NCBI RefSeq assembly: GCF_040054535.1
Contig: NC_090794.1
Span: 2,789,501 to 2,853,500 of the forward strand
From: Antennarius striatus
Lineage: Eukaryota > Chordata > Actinopteri > Lophiiformes > Antennariidae
Direction of reading: 5' to 3'
DNA length: 64,000 nt
A program made the position numbers and the translations under genes. Under the pieces are notes generated by a model that saw nothing but the letters and a program-made list of their open reading frames with translations, had not been told where the DNA came from and searched no databases. This document shows positions 1 through 17,029 of the stretch, piece after piece; the stretch's first letter is position 1; every line of letters begins with the position of its first letter.

Positions 1-1759
1 ACGTTGTTCATCAAATAGAAGATTGTTGCTCCTTTGCCATCAATGTTACGTCAGCATTGCTAACTTCACAGAGATGCTATCAGCGCTGCTCTCTGCCTGC
101 TCTTCATTTATGCTTTAGAGATGACAATGAGCAGTACATGAGCGATTAATATCGCCCTCCAAGGCGGCCGCCGCCCACTGAGCGTAAAATACGTGACCTT
201 TATCTTCCGTCTGGTGCTTTAAAGTGAGACGGAAAGACACCAAACCCACCCTTCTCCGCCGTGTTCATCATCTGACTCGTTTTATGATGTCATATTTATA
301 ACTGTTAAACATCATAAGCACCTGCATGCGCAGAAGCAGAGAGAGCGAAGGAATGAGTTCATAATGACGGATGGGCTCAGGCGCTTTCCACCGTTACGAT
401 ATAGTTTATACGATTTTAAAAAGTGAGACTGCAAATGCATCTTAGGTAAAACAAAACTAAAACACATAACGTGGAACAAAGCGCCGCCTCTGATGAAGGA
501 TCTTCGGTGGGGAGGCCGCCGGTACTTTAAAAGGCTGGGGGGGGGGGGCGATAAACAAACTGCATCACAGCGGATTTGCAGCTAGCAAAGCTACACACAC
601 ACACTCACACACACACACATGCTCGTCTACCCCTCAGGGGTGAGGTGAGGAGTGCCTCACACTGTGTTGGTGAGATTTGAGAATGTGACAGCCAATTAGA
701 GTCAGAGCAGACATACAGGCCAACAGGACTCCCCCGTATTTCAGAACACAACAGCTCTCACATTTTTCTAATTAGCTCCAACTTCTGAAATCCTCTGAGG
801 GGAAACGCCGACATCTTAATTTCTACTTGCCTTTTCTTTGCCAGAAACTTTAACAGCAGGCAAAACATTTTTTTCTAATTACGTGTCCTTCTGTTTCCTG
901 AGAAACGGTGATTTAGCAGTTTTTGATTTCCTTTATTTATGTAACTTCCGTAAGTTCACCATCTGACTCTTTCTGTTATAGTGAAGTGTTACACAAGGAG
1001 TCTATTTTATAATGTGTAAATACACTAGACAGAGAAGATGAACAACTGATGGTTCTTGGCATGAAAAGCAGTGTTTTCTCTGCATTGCCTGGTGAGATTA
1101 TATTTCCTGGATCGCTAACTCGGATCGACAAGTTTCTTTGTCAAACACGTTTTTGCAAAGACACCTATAGATACAAAAACACGACAATTCATTACACAAA
1201 GAAAACATTTCAAAAAGGTGTTAAAAACATGACCCAGCCTACACATTATGTTAAATAGATAGCTAGAGAACGACTATAAGGAGTGGTAAACGTACAACAA
1301 TGTCATTATCGGCTTATCATTTCAAACACGCATTGACATCGAAGATAGACGACTTACTTGTATGTTTATGATTCCGCAACTTAATTAGCTGACCTAGCTG
1401 TCTTGATTAACGCGCTGATGAGTTTCCTGAATCAATCAGCGATGTTCGAGCTGATGCCGCCGACTAATCAAGGAGAGAAAAATGCACAAGCAATGTCACA
1501 AAAATACACAATGAAGTGATGACAGAGAGGAATTTTCTTAAACAATGCAAACACTATAGACACTTCATTCTACCCATCCCTAACTAAGCCTGTTTGTTTA
1601 TTCCTTTTTATTCCTATGCCTATTTAAGCCTTTTCATTTGTATATTCTTGATGGGTTATTTATTACTCTTTCTATTTGGTGTTGGTATATTTCTACTACA
1701 TTTTATTGGTGCTTTCTGTGTGCTTTTTCTGTGTTTTTTTTGCGTACTCCCTGTGCTGT

Positions 1760-1838
1760 GTGTAGTGCGATGGAGAACTTAATTTCCCTGGTGGAACCTC
1801 CTTAAGGGGTCAATAAAGTTCTACTCCACTCTACTCTA
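1760..1838 (+). repeat. 3' tail of a LINE-type retrotransposon (L2/Rex-like)
   Basis: The stretch contains the pattern aatttccctggtgg...ggggtcaataaag, followed by a degenerate CTACT-type simple repeat. Fish L2/Rex-like LINE copies typically end with 'aatttccc..gg..aataaag' plus a short tandem tail. No open reverse-transcriptase frame is seen upstream, so this is a 5'-truncated dead copy. The exact family is not determined. Confidence 0.5.
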
Positions 1839-3568
1839 AACTTAAAGAAATGTTCCAGTTCCCACTTTACAGTCACAAAAACCAAAAGTCACATTCTCTT
1901 TAAGATTAACACGATTATCAAGTCTGACATTTTGAAAGAAGTTGTTGAAAACCAGAATCTTCTGAATCAAACCTGTATTACCAATGGCTAAGCTCTGTTT
2001 TCTTTCTATTTAATGGTTGGCCAGACGACAAAAAGACAAAAATGACTGGTTGTGTTTTATCTATGTGACATGTTTGATGGAGCTTTTGTTCCAGGTTGTG
2101 ACTGAATAGTTCTTCTTGGTGGGGTACAAAAGCATGCCATCCTCTTATCTTTTGAAAAGAATCTGTTTATTCTGGCTGCTGGTGGAACATTCCATTTACC
2201 TGAGACTTAATTAGACACTGTGATGTGTCTCCAGTACAGCTGGAATGCACCACGGGTTCAGTGTGTTCTTTTTCTTTGGTTTACTACAGCAAAAAGCTTG
2301 TGGATGTACTGCTGCCACCTCCTGGCAGGAGGAGGAAAAACATTAAATACCCTCAGGGATCAGACGTGATTGGATCATGCTAATCTGGCATGTTAATCCA
2401 TGTTGGTCAATTCCATGTTTTGGTAAAAACCAAATTTCAAACAAGCCTTTTATTCATATTCAACGATAAAACGTCCTCAGCCTCGGGTGAAACATCTTGT
2501 ATATCGACAAAGCCCATCAACAAAAGACACTTCTGTGCCTAAAAGTCTGAAACTAGTTTCTGACCCATTCATTACCAAAAATCTAATTACAAGCTGCCAC
2601 ATGGTAGTCATTAAATCATTTGCGCCTGTGTAATTACTTTAAGCAGAGATGAAAAGAAGGTTCTGAAGCTACAAACAGGCCTCACCCAACAGAAACACTG
2701 GAGAAGAATATAAACCTTGACTTTATTTACCAGAGCTTCATTTGTTCACATTGCACCGGTTTAACTGTACAATTGTATTATCCTATTTTAGATGAAGTTA
2801 TATTTACACCCAGTGCCCAGCGTCTATTACTTTACCTCACCTTTATTAATGTTTTTACTGTCATCACATCCAATAAACTTGAGGGTATTTTTGTGGTTGT
2901 TGTTTGCCGTTTGAATGAACTCCATTCAGATTTGAACCAGTAAAGAGAGAAAAAGACAAAGGAAAGAGAGAGAGCTGAAGAGTCCGAGAAACGTCTCTGT
3001 TGGTTGGTTTGATTGCTTTTCTGCAGGATTAAACATTAACTACTTGATGGATTTCAACAGAGATTGGTGGAAGAATGGAATCAGGAAGGAGCCCATTAAA
3101 CTTGGGTGTAGATCCACGTAGAGGGGTGGATCCAGGAGGGCATTTGTTTTTGAGAGATAGACCATGCTGAACTACATTGCATGAACTTTGAGGGCAAGGC
3201 GAGGTAAAGTGACGTGAAGGATTGTTGGGTCTTGGCAGAGGTATGCGCCAGATTAAATACCACCTTAATATCTTAGATTTAGATGAAATGTTTCATGAGA
3301 TTAAATGTCTCATTTTGGGGTCATGATAATGCTTCATCTGGAGCCAAGTGAATTCAGCCGTCACATCTGTATGAAGTTCAACATCTCAGTGTTATGACAG
3401 TTCAACCGGAACGGGTAGAAGAATGAGGGCAGAAAGGAAATAAAGAGTCTTTTTGTTTGCCAGAGTAGAAGCTGCTTCTGCCATTGAATGCATGTCGAGT
3501 TCACGGCAACAAAAGCTCTCGTGTGTCAAAAGGAACCTCTTTCGCCCACTCACTGGCAACATCCAAGG

Positions 3569-3975
3569 CAGCGGTCCCAAACCTTTTTTGTGCCACGGAC
3601 TGGTTTCATCTGAGAGAATATTTTCATGGACCAGCCTTCATTTGCTCGATAATCGTTGACGATGCCAGGATGGCTGTACAACACCTTGTTAATCGCGGTT
3701 AATTACAGGACCACCCGCAAAAAACAAAATTCCACAATATAGCAAACTTTTTATTATTTACGGTCGTTTAAGCTTTTATGAACCCTCCCCATACTGATAT
3801 GAAACCACCTTATATCTGTATTACTGTTTCCCAAACTCTTATAGACTGTTTAAACCACTTCCTTATTAAAGAAAAGTGTTTCTTTAATACACGGGAGTGC
3901 GCTGCCAGCACAAGATATCTAATGGCCCGCAATTCGGAACATAATGGCCCGCAACCCGCTGGTTGGTGACCGCTG
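3569..3975. mobile_element. Nonautonomous hAT-type DNA transposon with nested internal element
   Basis: The left end reads cagcggtcccaaacc and the right end reads ggttggtgaccgctg, imperfect terminal inverted repeats of about 15 bp. The flanks at 3561-3568 and 3976-3983 are the identical 8-bp word atccaagg, the duplication length expected for the hAT superfamily. The 407-bp body has no transposase frame. Roughly 3690-3900, read on the minus strand, resembles the repeats at 46.73-47.01 kb and 48.23-48.38 kb, so the element appears to carry a second repeat inside it. Ends and duplication are seen directly; superfamily is inferred from them. Confidence 0.8.
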
Positions 3976-6900
3976 ATCCAAGGGATTGTACTGCCTAGTC
4001 CTATGAGCTCAACAGCATATCAGTGCAAAAGTGTAGATAATAAAGCTGGTTGGGCATTCAGTTAAAACCTCAAGTAGATGTTTCGTTAATCTGTTATGTA
4101 CCTAGTGGTAGCAGGTCAGTGTGACTACATACTACCTGTACCAATACCGCAACTGTATTCTACACTTCTAGTTGGAATTTGGCCAATTTCTTCTTAAAAT
4201 ACACATATTTTCTATCCCAATTTGCATTAATGGTAAGTTGTTACTTGTTTAAGATAAAACAATAGTCTCTATAAATCGCCCAGCGAGGTTTCTACGAGCT
4301 GAATGAGCAAGAAATACTCAGGATCCTCTGCCATGGGCGAAAAGTTATTAAGCTTTGAGAAAAAGTAAAATTTTCCAAATTACGAAAAAAAAACCCTCAT
4401 GGCTTATTATCCCCTTTGCTCACTCTGTTCATGGTAGGGGATAATAAACCATTTAATGCACCATATGTCGCTACTCTATAAATGTACCGGGAGGATGAGA
4501 AAGAAAGGAAAAAAGAAATGCCACAGACGCGATCCTTCAACGATAAAATTGAGCTTTACGAAAGCTTCCACATCATGTACCCCCAACTGCGAACACGACG
4601 GCCCGCTGGGGACATAAAACTAAATCCATAGCGAGGGTCTCATCGTGGTGGCGAACAGCTGTCTACTTTTGCGCCACGGAAACCTTTTGATGACAACAGA
4701 TGTTGTCACGTCTAAGCCACAAAGTGGGATTTCTCATGTATAAAACGATGGACGGCTGAACCGTTCCCCACAGAAGGCTTGTCAAACATGGGTTTAAGGG
4801 ATGCATTAATGCGTCAGAGCAGGCGTCATCTACAGGAGACTATTATGGTCAAGTAGACCTGCATTTGCTCCTTTGGAATATTTTGTAACTGAGGTAGTAG
4901 ATCTTCGAATGTCAGGCTGACATGCCCTAGATTTATTGATTATATTTATGGATAACATAACTCATTTCTCCTCAATCTGCCGCCGGAAAAAAAACACAAA
5001 ACCAACAACCCTGAACAGCTGTGCGGAACGCTACACAAACTTAAGTATGACTCCCAAATATTTGCTCTGACGACTGAATCTAATTGCGACATTTCTGCCA
5101 ATTCCATCCCCAAGCGTCAACAACCGGCCTGTGCCAGCCCAGCAAGACTAGAGCTGTAAACAGGGATGGTTTGTAGGCCGTGGTAATCAGAGGGAAGTCA
5201 TGTACGTCTGGCAAACACCAAGAAGTGATTGGAATCCGCTGAGTCTTGTTCCCTCTTCCACGAATAAAACCACTTTAAAACATGAATCGCTTTGGGGGAA
5301 ATTTCAACGCGGTCGCTGGTGTTTTCCTCTGCGGGTGTGAATCTGCTCGGCCGGTGAAAAGACAAACTCAATCAACGCGTTGAAAACTACAAATTGTTGG
5401 CACAATAGAAAACATCCAGACAATACTATCTCAGATGTATCGCAGCCAAATGTCACAAAAGAGACACAAACATACATTCATTTTACAACAATCAGAGAAA
5501 TTTATCTGATTCTTACATTGGAGCAGTTTTGGCCAAGACAATTTTTCGGCCTCTTTGTCAAACATTTTATTTTCATTCCTCTTTGGAACAATCTGTCCTC
5601 TGCAAATCACAGAGAAATGCTAATGGGTACCAGAGAGAAATTAGCAAACTTGCCCTGAAATCCTGCCCTCAGAACAAATAAATCCTCTTGTTATTTTGCT
5701 ACGGCGGTGGCAGAAGCCCCATTTACTGTCCTCCGAGCCTGAGAGCTCTTCCTCCCAAATACCCCCTCCTCCTCCACCCCCACCCCCCCCAGCTCAGGCT
5801 GGCGTAGGCCGAAACAGATTGACTCAGCCCGACAACAGCTGCCAGAACCCCACATGCCTCGACCTCCAGACACTGATGGATTGTGGGAGGGGAGCCAGGG
5901 TGATTAGCCCCTGACATGGCAGAATGATTGCAGTGTACAACCCCGCCCACCCCCAAAAAGAGACCGTACCCATGTGTCAACAAGGGGAATTCACACCACT
6001 CTGAGTCACGTTGTTAAAGCCCATTCAGCCTTTAAAACGCAATGAGCTTCAACTTGGCATGTCAGTAACAAGAGGCGAGGTTTTTTTGTGTGCGTGTGGG
6101 CGATCAAACTCACGGTGATGCACACATAGCAGAGATAAAAAGCCCTCATTGTGACAGTGGCTGCACCATTTTCTTGTTTTGTTCAAAAGGGTGGACAGAC
6201 GAACAGAAATTCCTCTTCATCCGTCCATAAAGTGTTTATTTTTAACCGCTTCAGTTACCTGCCGCCGTCGCCGTCAACTTGACGGTGACTTAAGCAAATT
6301 GAGGTTGACTGCAGATTGTAAATAAGGTGAGTCTATTTGAGGAATTTCTACCTGGGAAATTATTTCGTTGAGAATTCCTACAGCTGGACTAATGGGCGTG
6401 ACATAGAGCGTCACTGTTTACTCACTCTGCCAAAAATAAAACTAGCCTTTCTTTTTTGACAGCACTTTTCTGCTCTTGCAGCGGCAGCCTGGTGGTACAT
6501 ACATGTCAGGACTTCGTGCTATTCGGTTCGCTCTTGCAGTACAAAACAAATTCGGCCCGACTCTTCCTCGGTGTTGAAGGAGGCGTTCGAGGCTACGCTA
6601 CTCCACATCGGCGGCACTCAGCGTTGATCGCAAACTCTACGTTTGGCACTTCCTCATGTCGATACTAGAAGTTTGAGTCAAAAGACTCAAACAAGGCCTT
6701 TCTCAAATGAACACACAAAACATATTTTTAAAACATATAGTAATATCATGGATCATTGTAACTTTGTTACGATCACTACTTAATGCTTCACTTGCTATTA
6801 TCATGCAGGTTTGAATGATAAATATTAATTTCCTGTTGTCTGTTATTTTTTTGCAATCTGTTTCTTCTGTACATTATCTCTGATCTGTTACTAGTTGATA

Positions 6901-9900
6901 ACAACAGCACCAGCAGGTTTTCACAGAACTAGAACGAATGTGCACGAATCTGACTGATCTGCTGCCAAACGGCTGTGGGAGCGAAGGACCTGCTGGTTGC
7001 TTTAATTTTCCAGTGTGCGATATTTATCTGGACCGTATCGTAACTTAAATGGTGACGTTACGCGATGCCTCCCATTTCCTAGAGAGAGTTTGACCACTAC
7101 AGTCCCCCACCCCCATGCCGCTGCCAAAAACTAGGGGTTAGGGTCAATATGAGGAGTTGGGATCAGGCTTTCACCTGATGACAGACTTATCTCGAGTCAA
7201 TACCGTTCAGAAGCAGCCAGCTGGTGCAGATGGCGACAAGCAGTCAGAAAAAAACATGTGAAAACCATCAAACCCCCACCCCCATTATTTTTGCAGCTCA
7301 GCGGGTAAAGGCAGCTGTTTACCTGCCAGATCGGAGCTGTTTGCTAAGGAGCGATGGATGAGTGTATTGTCTACCGTTTCTCATCTGCTACATCACTCTA
7401 TTATTTCTATTTGTGTGCCTCCTTCCTGTAAAAGTGAAAGACGACCACAAACACACCTCGACAAAGATTCCCGTGGAAACCCACCAAATGTTTTCTCAAG
7501 TGTCTGTGATCAGGTGGTCTGTTCCCTCGCTAAACTATGAGCTAAAAAAAATGAGAGAAAATGAATTTACTGATCACTAAAACACATAGTAGTGGTGGTA
7601 GCACCTCATTCTCAGATGACAGCAGACACATTTATTTCATTTCTATCTGCTGCACTGTGTTTAATTTGATTGCATAGCAAGAAAACGTCTTTCTGATTAA
7701 AAGAAAGGCCTGCTAATCGCATTTAGATGTTCTATCAAGGAAAGGCAGCAAGCAAAAGAAATGCAAATCCATAAATATTAATATAAGCATCCAAAATGTA
7801 AAAAAAACAACAAACAAATTGTGTGAAAACTTGTGTGAATGTGTTCAGGTAGTCTCAAAGCTGAGTCACACAGGTGTGACTATGAAATTGCATGACTGTG
7901 CTTTATTCTAATCAGTTCTAACTGGTTCTATGACCACATGTAAACAAGATGAAAACGGACTGACATGTATAACGTATAACCACATTTTAAAGTAATGTGG
8001 CAACAAAAAGTTGCTTATTCAATCTCAGAAAGTACAATTTTCACTCTTTATCTTCAAGAAGTGATCGTGTGTCTCTTAAGCAACACGATGCTATGTTCAC
8101 CGGCTAGTTGCTACTGTTATGATATATTTCTTTATCAGTACCACGAAGGGGAATTCCAGAAGAAAAGAGCTTTTCTAGCTTCATGCTGAAAAAAAGAAAA
8201 AAAAAGGAGCGAGTGTGAACAAAACCGGTGATTTAATTCTAGAGGGCTTGACAGTGGGCTGAAATCATAAAGCTCTGGAGAGCCAATCAGTGCAGAACCT
8301 GAACAGGTTCACGTTTAGACACAAAGCCGAGCGAGAGTTTATACCCCATCCTGAAAGGGATGCACAAAATGTTAACAAGAAAAATCTTATTGACAGAAGC
8401 GATAAAGCCTCTTGGATGAGAGGCGACATGTTTTCTGGTCTCAATGAGACGACCGGCTGCTTTTTATTTCACTTCCTGGAACAGGTCTGAAGCACCGGCG
8501 CTGGTAAGAGGCTCCATTTTAGCCCCCCAAAAAAAACAAATGAAGGAAATTAATTTACTGGTTTCTAAACATGTCATAGAAGCAATGCTCCCGGTGTCTA
8601 TGTCATTAAAACCACCAACCTGTGTACATTTGACCAACTAGAAAAGAATGGCATCCTGCCCCGCCAGGGAGAATTCCTACAAATCATGATTACGGCTGCG
8701 TTTAGACGGTGTGTTTGGAGCTGTTCAGACTGAGACACATTTGTCCATATCCGATATGAAACTATTACCCGAATGTTTCACTCTCTCCCACAAAAACAAA
8801 AATCAGATTTCATGTGGTATTGGACTGTTCAGACTACAAAATCTGGATGGGCTAAAAATGAGATTTGGGCAACCAGTCTGAATAAGCCCTATTAGTCATC
8901 AGTTGATTACCATGCTATAAATATTGTAACATCTGTTTCCGCATTTAACTTCCGGTTTATTAAACACAGGGAGCAAAAGCTAATGCAGCTGCTGGACGAA
9001 GCCAAAGGATGTTGGGGGGGGGGTTGTTCTTCTCTTTCCATGTCCCATTAATGGTGAAGACTAGTTGGAGTATCTGCACCTCACCTCATCTTTGCACCAA
9101 ACTTTGTGTAAAACTTTGAACTAGATGTGCAGCATTCCTCCACATCACCAACCGGTTAATGAAGCTGTGTAAGAACAATAGAGAAATAAAATTTATACAC
9201 ATTAGATACTAAGCCTATAATGACGAAAACAATTTTAATAAACTGATTTAACTACAGACAACATGCCTTATCTCTTACTAAACTGACTAAACAAAAAAAC
9301 CTCAACATGATATTTAATCCAGCTTTGACTTTTATTCCCTGCATTTTTCAAAGACGGTATTATGAGAAGAATTGTCCTTATGTCCTTATTCAAATAATCC
9401 CAAATTAGAAGATTGTACCAATCCATATGGAGGAGGATTACTACGACCAATACCCAACAGGCTAATATAGAAATGTTGTATACGCCGGGTGTGTAAGCAG
9501 AGAATGGATTTGTGGCACAGCTTCATCGAACTGGATTGCAAACATCTGAACAAGCAGAAAAAAACTTTGAAGAATAAAAAAAAAAAAGACCACCAATCAC
9601 GTACATCTGCATTTATATCCACCAATGAGGAACCTCCAACGACTGGCAGGTATACTCCAGTTGTCTCACCTGAGAAATTGTGTTTAGATTTGATTTAGAT
9701 CATTGTTAAAAGTTAACATGGACTAAAATGTGTTGTTATCGCCATATGACACATTTGCAGAGTGTGGCTTCTTAAGTGTAGTTTCTGATAATAATATTAA
9801 TAATAATAATCAGTTTTCCTGACTTATGAAATTGAATCAAATTATCGACAGATGCCATCGTCGTTGCATTAAAATGCATGTTGAGTCATTATGAATGTCA

Positions 9901-10739
9901 TAATCAGAGTAAATGAAGGTCAGGCATCACATTGTCATTTTTCTGAGTCAACTTATGCGTGACATTTTATTCAAAAAAAAACATAAGTGACGCAGTTAAA
10001 AGGGATCCCAAATGTTAAAATGTCTTCGATATGAACAAACCAACATTTTAGAAAAAGCTTCATCCCGGGAAAAGCACCGGTTTCACCGGGGGGGGGCTTC
10101 ACAGCAGAACAGACCCACGATTTGCAGCAACTAGAGACCGGACTCGACTGGAAAACATTAAGTCCCACCAAAAACAACCTTTAATAAATAAACCAAGAAG
10201 AAGAAAAAAATGTGCATTTAAGACAAGATGTGAGGAAGAGGATGTAACTGTATTGCACTAATGACGACCTGGGGGGCTGCAGGGGAAAGACAAGTAGCCA
10301 TATGTCTCATCTGGCCAATTAGCTAGCCCGCTAGCCAGCAATGGTCACAACAAAATGCTCCCTTACTTCACTGGCAGACGGATGATAGCTTCAACTCACC
10401 CCGATAGAGGCGTCCAGAATCCCCACAAAAATGACTCCCTGACATCCGGTGGGTTTGTCAAACCCTAAAAAAATCTAGTCGTGTTCAATAAAAAACGACG
10501 ACACTGTCCGGACAAGTATTGCGGCGCGGTTGCGCTTTCGGTGCGTACCGCTCACAGCACCATTAAAAGCTGCATTGTTGAAGCGACGGCTGGACAAACA
10601 GCGGACAGTCTGCCGCAGAGCATCACGGGAAACTGTGTCAGTCCTGTGGGTCCGTCAAGCGCTTGAAATATTAGAGGAGTGTTCCCTCTAGTGGTCGGCA
10701 TGAGTATTGCGGGGTGATTCACGTTGGCGGAAGTACCCG

Positions 10740-10860
<121 letters not shown>

Positions 10861-11166
10861 GAACAAGAAGAACAAGAAGAACAAGAACAAGAAGAACAAG
10901 AAGATTTTTTGATTTTTGCAAAAACACTTTAATCACATTCAAACATTTTACAATTTTACATGAGATGAAAGCACTAAAGTGCTTCAGAAGAGGAACATTT
11001 TTTTGCAAAAACACTTCAATCACATTCAAACAAGAACAAGAAGAAGAACAAGAAGAAGAAGAACAAGAACAAGAACAAGAACAAAAAGAAGAACAAGAAG
11101 AAGAACAAGAAGAACAAGAACAAGCACAACAAGAACAAGAAGAAGAACAAGGAGAAGAACAAGAGA
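10861..11166. repeat. (GAA/CAA)-type hexanucleotide repeat blocks with a 33-bp duplicated segment
   Basis: Two blocks of mixed GAA and CAA triplets (about 10861-10904 and 11029-11166) flank AT-rich spacer sequence. A 33-bp unit beginning tttttgcaaaaacactt occurs at 10913-10945 and again at 11000-11032 with one mismatch, 87 bp apart. Glu/Gln-rich and Arg/Thr-rich open frames here are products of the repeat, not genes. Confidence 0.85.
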
Positions 11167-11198
11167 TAGATTTTATTTATATCCTCAGGGAAATAATT
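11163..11198 (-). repeat. LINE 3' tail, minus orientation
   Basis: Read on the minus strand this is aattatttccctgaggat followed by ataaataaaatctatctc, the typical fish L2/Rex-like LINE terminus. The GAA/CAA array lies directly at its 3' side, so the simple repeat may have grown from the LINE's tail. Only the terminus is recognisable. Confidence 0.5.
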
Positions 11199-11248
11199 TT
11201 TTTCCTACTTTTTAAAAATTACTTTCACACACGTATATGATCAGGCCC

Positions 11249-11381
<133 letters not shown>

Positions 11382-11496
11382 GGGACCTGTAGTTCTACAA
11401 ATGTATTTAATGAACATCATTAAAAACAAGTTATGATCATGTGGAAAGTTGCATTACAAGAGCACACAAACCAACAAAAATGACTTTAATGACTTT

Positions 11497-11530
11497 CTTA
11501 ATTTCCCTTCGGGGATTATAACAGTGTATA
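11497..11530 (+). repeat. LINE 3' tail fragment
   Basis: Contains cttaatttcccttcgggg followed by attataacagtgtata, matching the general shape of a fish LINE terminus but lacking a clear aataaag. Short and degenerate, so tentative. Confidence 0.35.
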
Positions 11531-11892
11531 AAATTAAATTAATTTAAAATTAAAAATAACCATACAGACGTTATACAGAAATACCAGACATCACGCAGTA
11601 TGAACTAATGACTATTTAATATAATTAAATAGATTTATTAAATATTCTTCCTATGTAATTGAAACAAAGGATAAATTTAAAGTTTAATTTTTAGTCATTT
11701 AAATAAAGTTTAATTTACCGATAGCAAGCCAGAACTACCGTTATTTTATTATTTTTTTTGCCGTAATCATGTAATTCGTCATACACGTCACTGGGGGCAG
11801 TAGTGATCTCATTACAGAATAAACGTGTAAGAAATAGCGGTTTAGATGTAGAAGCTCCAGCAGTCGCAGGATGATGACGTATAACTGGAAAA

Positions 11893-15771
<3,879 letters not shown>

Positions 15772-15863
15772 TGGCAGAAGATTCAAAAAAAGATCTTTTA
15801 GTAGAAAACACTTCTGGGACTTTGTGAGCTTTACTGTTTGTCATCATGACCAGTCCAGTTTCA

Positions 15864-15887
15864 AATAAATCAATTTTTTAAAATAAA
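15864..15887 (+). promoter_or_regulatory. riox1 polyadenylation signals
   Basis: Two AATAAA hexamers, at 15864-15869 and 15882-15887, lie about 95-115 bp after the riox1 stop. They suggest a very short 3' UTR. The opposing ndufb1 signal is only about 60 bp further on. Confidence 0.75.
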
Positions 15888-15946
15888 ACTGTAGTGTTTT
15901 CTGCAACCAAATTCAAATAAGAAACCCAATTTGGGGAAAAAACATT

Positions 15947-15952
15947 TTTATT
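15947..15952 (-). promoter_or_regulatory. ndufb1 polyadenylation signal
   Basis: AATAAA on the minus strand (tttatt on plus), about 75 bp beyond the ndufb1 stop. It faces the riox1 signals, so the two transcripts end against each other or overlap slightly. Confidence 0.6.
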
Positions 15953-16025
15953 AACAGCTGATATTACTTATTACAGACTACTGGAACATCCAACATGAAA
16001 ACAGATGTGCCGACAGGTCAAGGCT

Positions 16026-16424
16026 TTACTTCCATGTCACCTCTTCTCCAGGTTTCAGCTCCCTAAAGAAAACAACAGATAGGAAGATACACATCAGAAA
16101 TTACCCTGATGTATGATTACATGTTTTCAAATGCACTTAGCTGCGTTCCTATTATTGGTGACAAATTGATTGGTCAAAATGCATAAAACTAAAGGCTGAC
16201 TTCTTCCTGGTACAAAACTGCACTGATATGGGTCCCAAAGCGGAACTATTTGACATTTCAAGGTAGAAGACTGATTATTCTTACCTGCCGTACAGAAGAC
16301 TTTTATTCCTGTAGGCTGTCAGATACCCATCCTGCTGCCTGTCAAGGTAACAACCGATTACGAAGCCTATGGGCACCAAGGTGTTCACCCAGTGGTCACG
16401 AACGAGCCTTGCGAGGTTAAACAT
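16026..16424 (-). CDS. ndufb1: NADH dehydrogenase (ubiquinone) 1 beta subcomplex subunit 1 (MNLL)
   Basis: Small accessory subunit of mitochondrial complex I, in the membrane arm of the inner membrane. Two coding exons on the minus strand, 16424-16285 and 16062-16026, join at an Arg codon (AG|G) to give 58 aa, the same length as human. The protein has the family motif RDHWV near residue 9, one hydrophobic membrane segment ([12 protein letters not shown], about residues 16-27), and the conserved end EEVTWK. The splice acceptor 5 bp before the ATG (CTTACAG|GAACT) and donor GTAATA at 16973 place a noncoding first exon from 16974 to somewhere beyond 17029. The gene is tail-to-tail with riox1 and head-to-head with cpsf2, the latter as in human. 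No odd residues were noticed. Confidence 0.95.
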
Positions 16425-17029
16425 AGTTCCTGTAAGACATGTAAAATAAGCAAAATAAGTAGAAAACTAACAATTAAGCAATTTACAGCGAACAACCACT
16501 GCATGTGGAGATCATAAAATGAATGAAGCTTCTAGCTGCTATTTCAACAGCTGACAAACCTGCACTAACACAACTACAGCTGATAGCTGAGGACAAGTTT
16601 TCATTTTCATTTTTTGCGTCTCTTGTTTTTGTGGACACGATTAACCGCTGTCAGATAAATAATTGATAGTAAATAAATAAATAATTCGGCAACGGATAAA
16701 AAGAGCTAAAATGCTGATAATGGTTGCAAATAACGGTAGTAAACATGTAAAGATACCTTCTGATCCCAGTTAGTGTTAGCTTAGCGAAGTCAAGAGTGGC
16801 AACTGCCTTAATCTAGCAGTAGCAACCTAGCATTAGCAACACATTTCGGGTTGTAGTATGGCTTTTTCCGTTCAGTGCTGATTACCTGCGTTTAGAACAG
16901 TTGACGTATCGTGTTATGGCGACAGAAACCGACAATAACGACACCATACGTTGAAATTTAGCTTAAATATTACCTTGTGTTTACACCGAGCCGTGGCCTC
17001 CAGCTCCCCATGTACCGGACTGAGGGCAT
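16417..17029 (-). other. Possible upstream ORF overlapping the ndufb1 start
   Basis: In the predicted spliced ndufb1 leader, an ATG at 17029 (with a second in-frame ATG at 17011) opens a frame of 22 codons. It crosses the exon 1/2 junction and ends at TAA 16419-16417, inside the first codons of ndufb1 but in another frame. Whether it is in the mRNA depends on the unknown transcription start. Confidence 0.35.
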
